64,000 bases of DNA from Cyanobium sp. CZS48M. GTDB taxonomy: Bacteria > Cyanobacteriota > Cyanobacteriia > PCC-6307 > Cyanobiaceae. Position numbers and translations under genes: made by a program. A model generated the notes under the pieces. The model was not told the DNA's origin. It saw only the letters and a program-made list of their open reading frames with translations, and ran no database searches. Positions within the stretch are counted from its first letter, which is position 1. Each line of letters starts with the position of its first letter. The stretch is taken from positions 124,001 through 188,000 of the forward strand of contig JAUCZK010000001.1 in NCBI GenBank assembly GCA_030373145.1, given 5' to 3'. This document shows, one piece after another, positions 63,780-64,000 of the stretch.

Positions 63780-64000
63780 ATGACGGCACTGGTGGGCTCG
63801 GCGGCTGCGGCAAGGACAGGAACCGGCAGGATCGGCTTCCTGGAGCACCTGCATGGCCCCGGCCGCCCAGTGGTGGTGTTCGACGGTGCCACTGGCACCT
63901 CGCTGCAGCAGATGGATCTGAGCGCGGAGGATTTTGGCGGGGCGGCCCTCGAGGGCTGCAACGAGAACCTGGTTTTCACCCGCCCCGATGCCGTGCAGGC
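63780..64000 (+). CDS. metH: Methionine synthase, N-terminal part (cut by the window end)
   Basis: Only the first about 73 residues are present: an N-terminal tail, then [20 protein letters not shown] and [20 protein letters not shown] followed by [14 protein letters not shown], the opening of the homocysteine S-methyltransferase domain of cobalamin-dependent methionine synthase. ATG 63780-63782. A B12-dependent enzyme near cobN is consistent with cobalamin use, but the B12-binding domains lie outside the window. Confidence 0.85.
   Translation, partial: MTALVGSAAAARTGTGRIGFLEHLHGPGRPVVVFDGATGTSLQQMDLSAEDFGGAALEGCNENLVFTRPDAVQ

Overview
The window is a GC-rich, gene-dense piece of a picocyanobacterial chromosome, most like Cyanobium or Synechococcus. 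The evidence is gene content: photosystem I PsaK, a high-light-inducible (Hli) protein, FtsH of the Slr0228 type, HemJ, the cyanobacterial-type Hfq, and several families largely confined to cyanobacteria and plastids (DUF1830, DUF2499, DUF3593, DUF4079, DUF1257/Ycf35, DUF3110, DUF1995, DUF4330). Genes are tightly packed on both strands, with many ATGA/GTGA overlaps and convergent 3' overlaps. I see no insertion sequence, prophage, CRISPR array or rRNA. There is one tRNA gene, tRNA-Ser(GGA).

Layout. 0-6 kb, minus strand: a small unknown protein, FtsH, a DUF1830 protein, a MacB-type permease and pyruvate kinase. 6-11.5 kb: a MazG-like pyrophosphohydrolase, an exported protein with a TTG start, YggT, ScpB, IlvA and DXS. 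11.6-12.9 kb, minus strand: a translationally coupled DUF2499-DUF3593-psaK operon preceded by a separate hli gene. 13-18 kb: CsaB-like pyruvyl transferase, an exported peroxiredoxin, ribosomal protein L28, a Tat-exported metallophosphatase and HtpG. 18.1-21.5 kb is a decay zone: relics of an ECF sigma/anti-sigma pair, a DUF4079 gene, a DipZ-type CcdA-thioredoxin gene cut by one in-frame amber codon, and a Kir-type potassium channel that has lost its pore. 21.6-27.4 kb: a ferredoxin, HisZ, an inositol-phosphatase-family enzyme coupled to a 2Fe-2S ferredoxin, tRNA-Ser and the pstCAB phosphate transporter. 27.5-33.6 kb: a DnaK3-like/DnaJ pair, DUF3110, MurQ, MTA phosphorylase and a cyclophilin. 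33.6-40 kb: RibBA, ArgC, PurN, DUF1257, an M61-PDZ peptidase and an exported amidase. 40-48 kb: a DUF1402-like protein, Pgi, the two-gene glutathione-dependent formaldehyde pathway, LeuRS and Hfq. 48-54 kb: DapF with a cysteine-rich C-terminal extension coupled to a cysteine desulfurase, DUF1995, DUF4330, a PBP4-type carboxypeptidase, a coiled-coil protein and CoaD. 54-64 kb: a flavin reductase, UvrC, a photolyase relic, HemJ, a PHP phosphoesterase, an unknown protein, CobN, IlvE and the start of MetH.

Most of the window is core metabolism and photosynthesis support. The noteworthy parts are genome-reduction scars (sigma/anti-sigma, dipZ, Kir, photolyase) and a few couplings that suggest functional links: DUF2499/DUF3593 with PsaK, and the DapF cysteine-rich tail with cysteine desulfurase. 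I did not find a convincing new multi-gene defence or mobile system. Functional names rest on motif and family recognition by eye; no database search was run.
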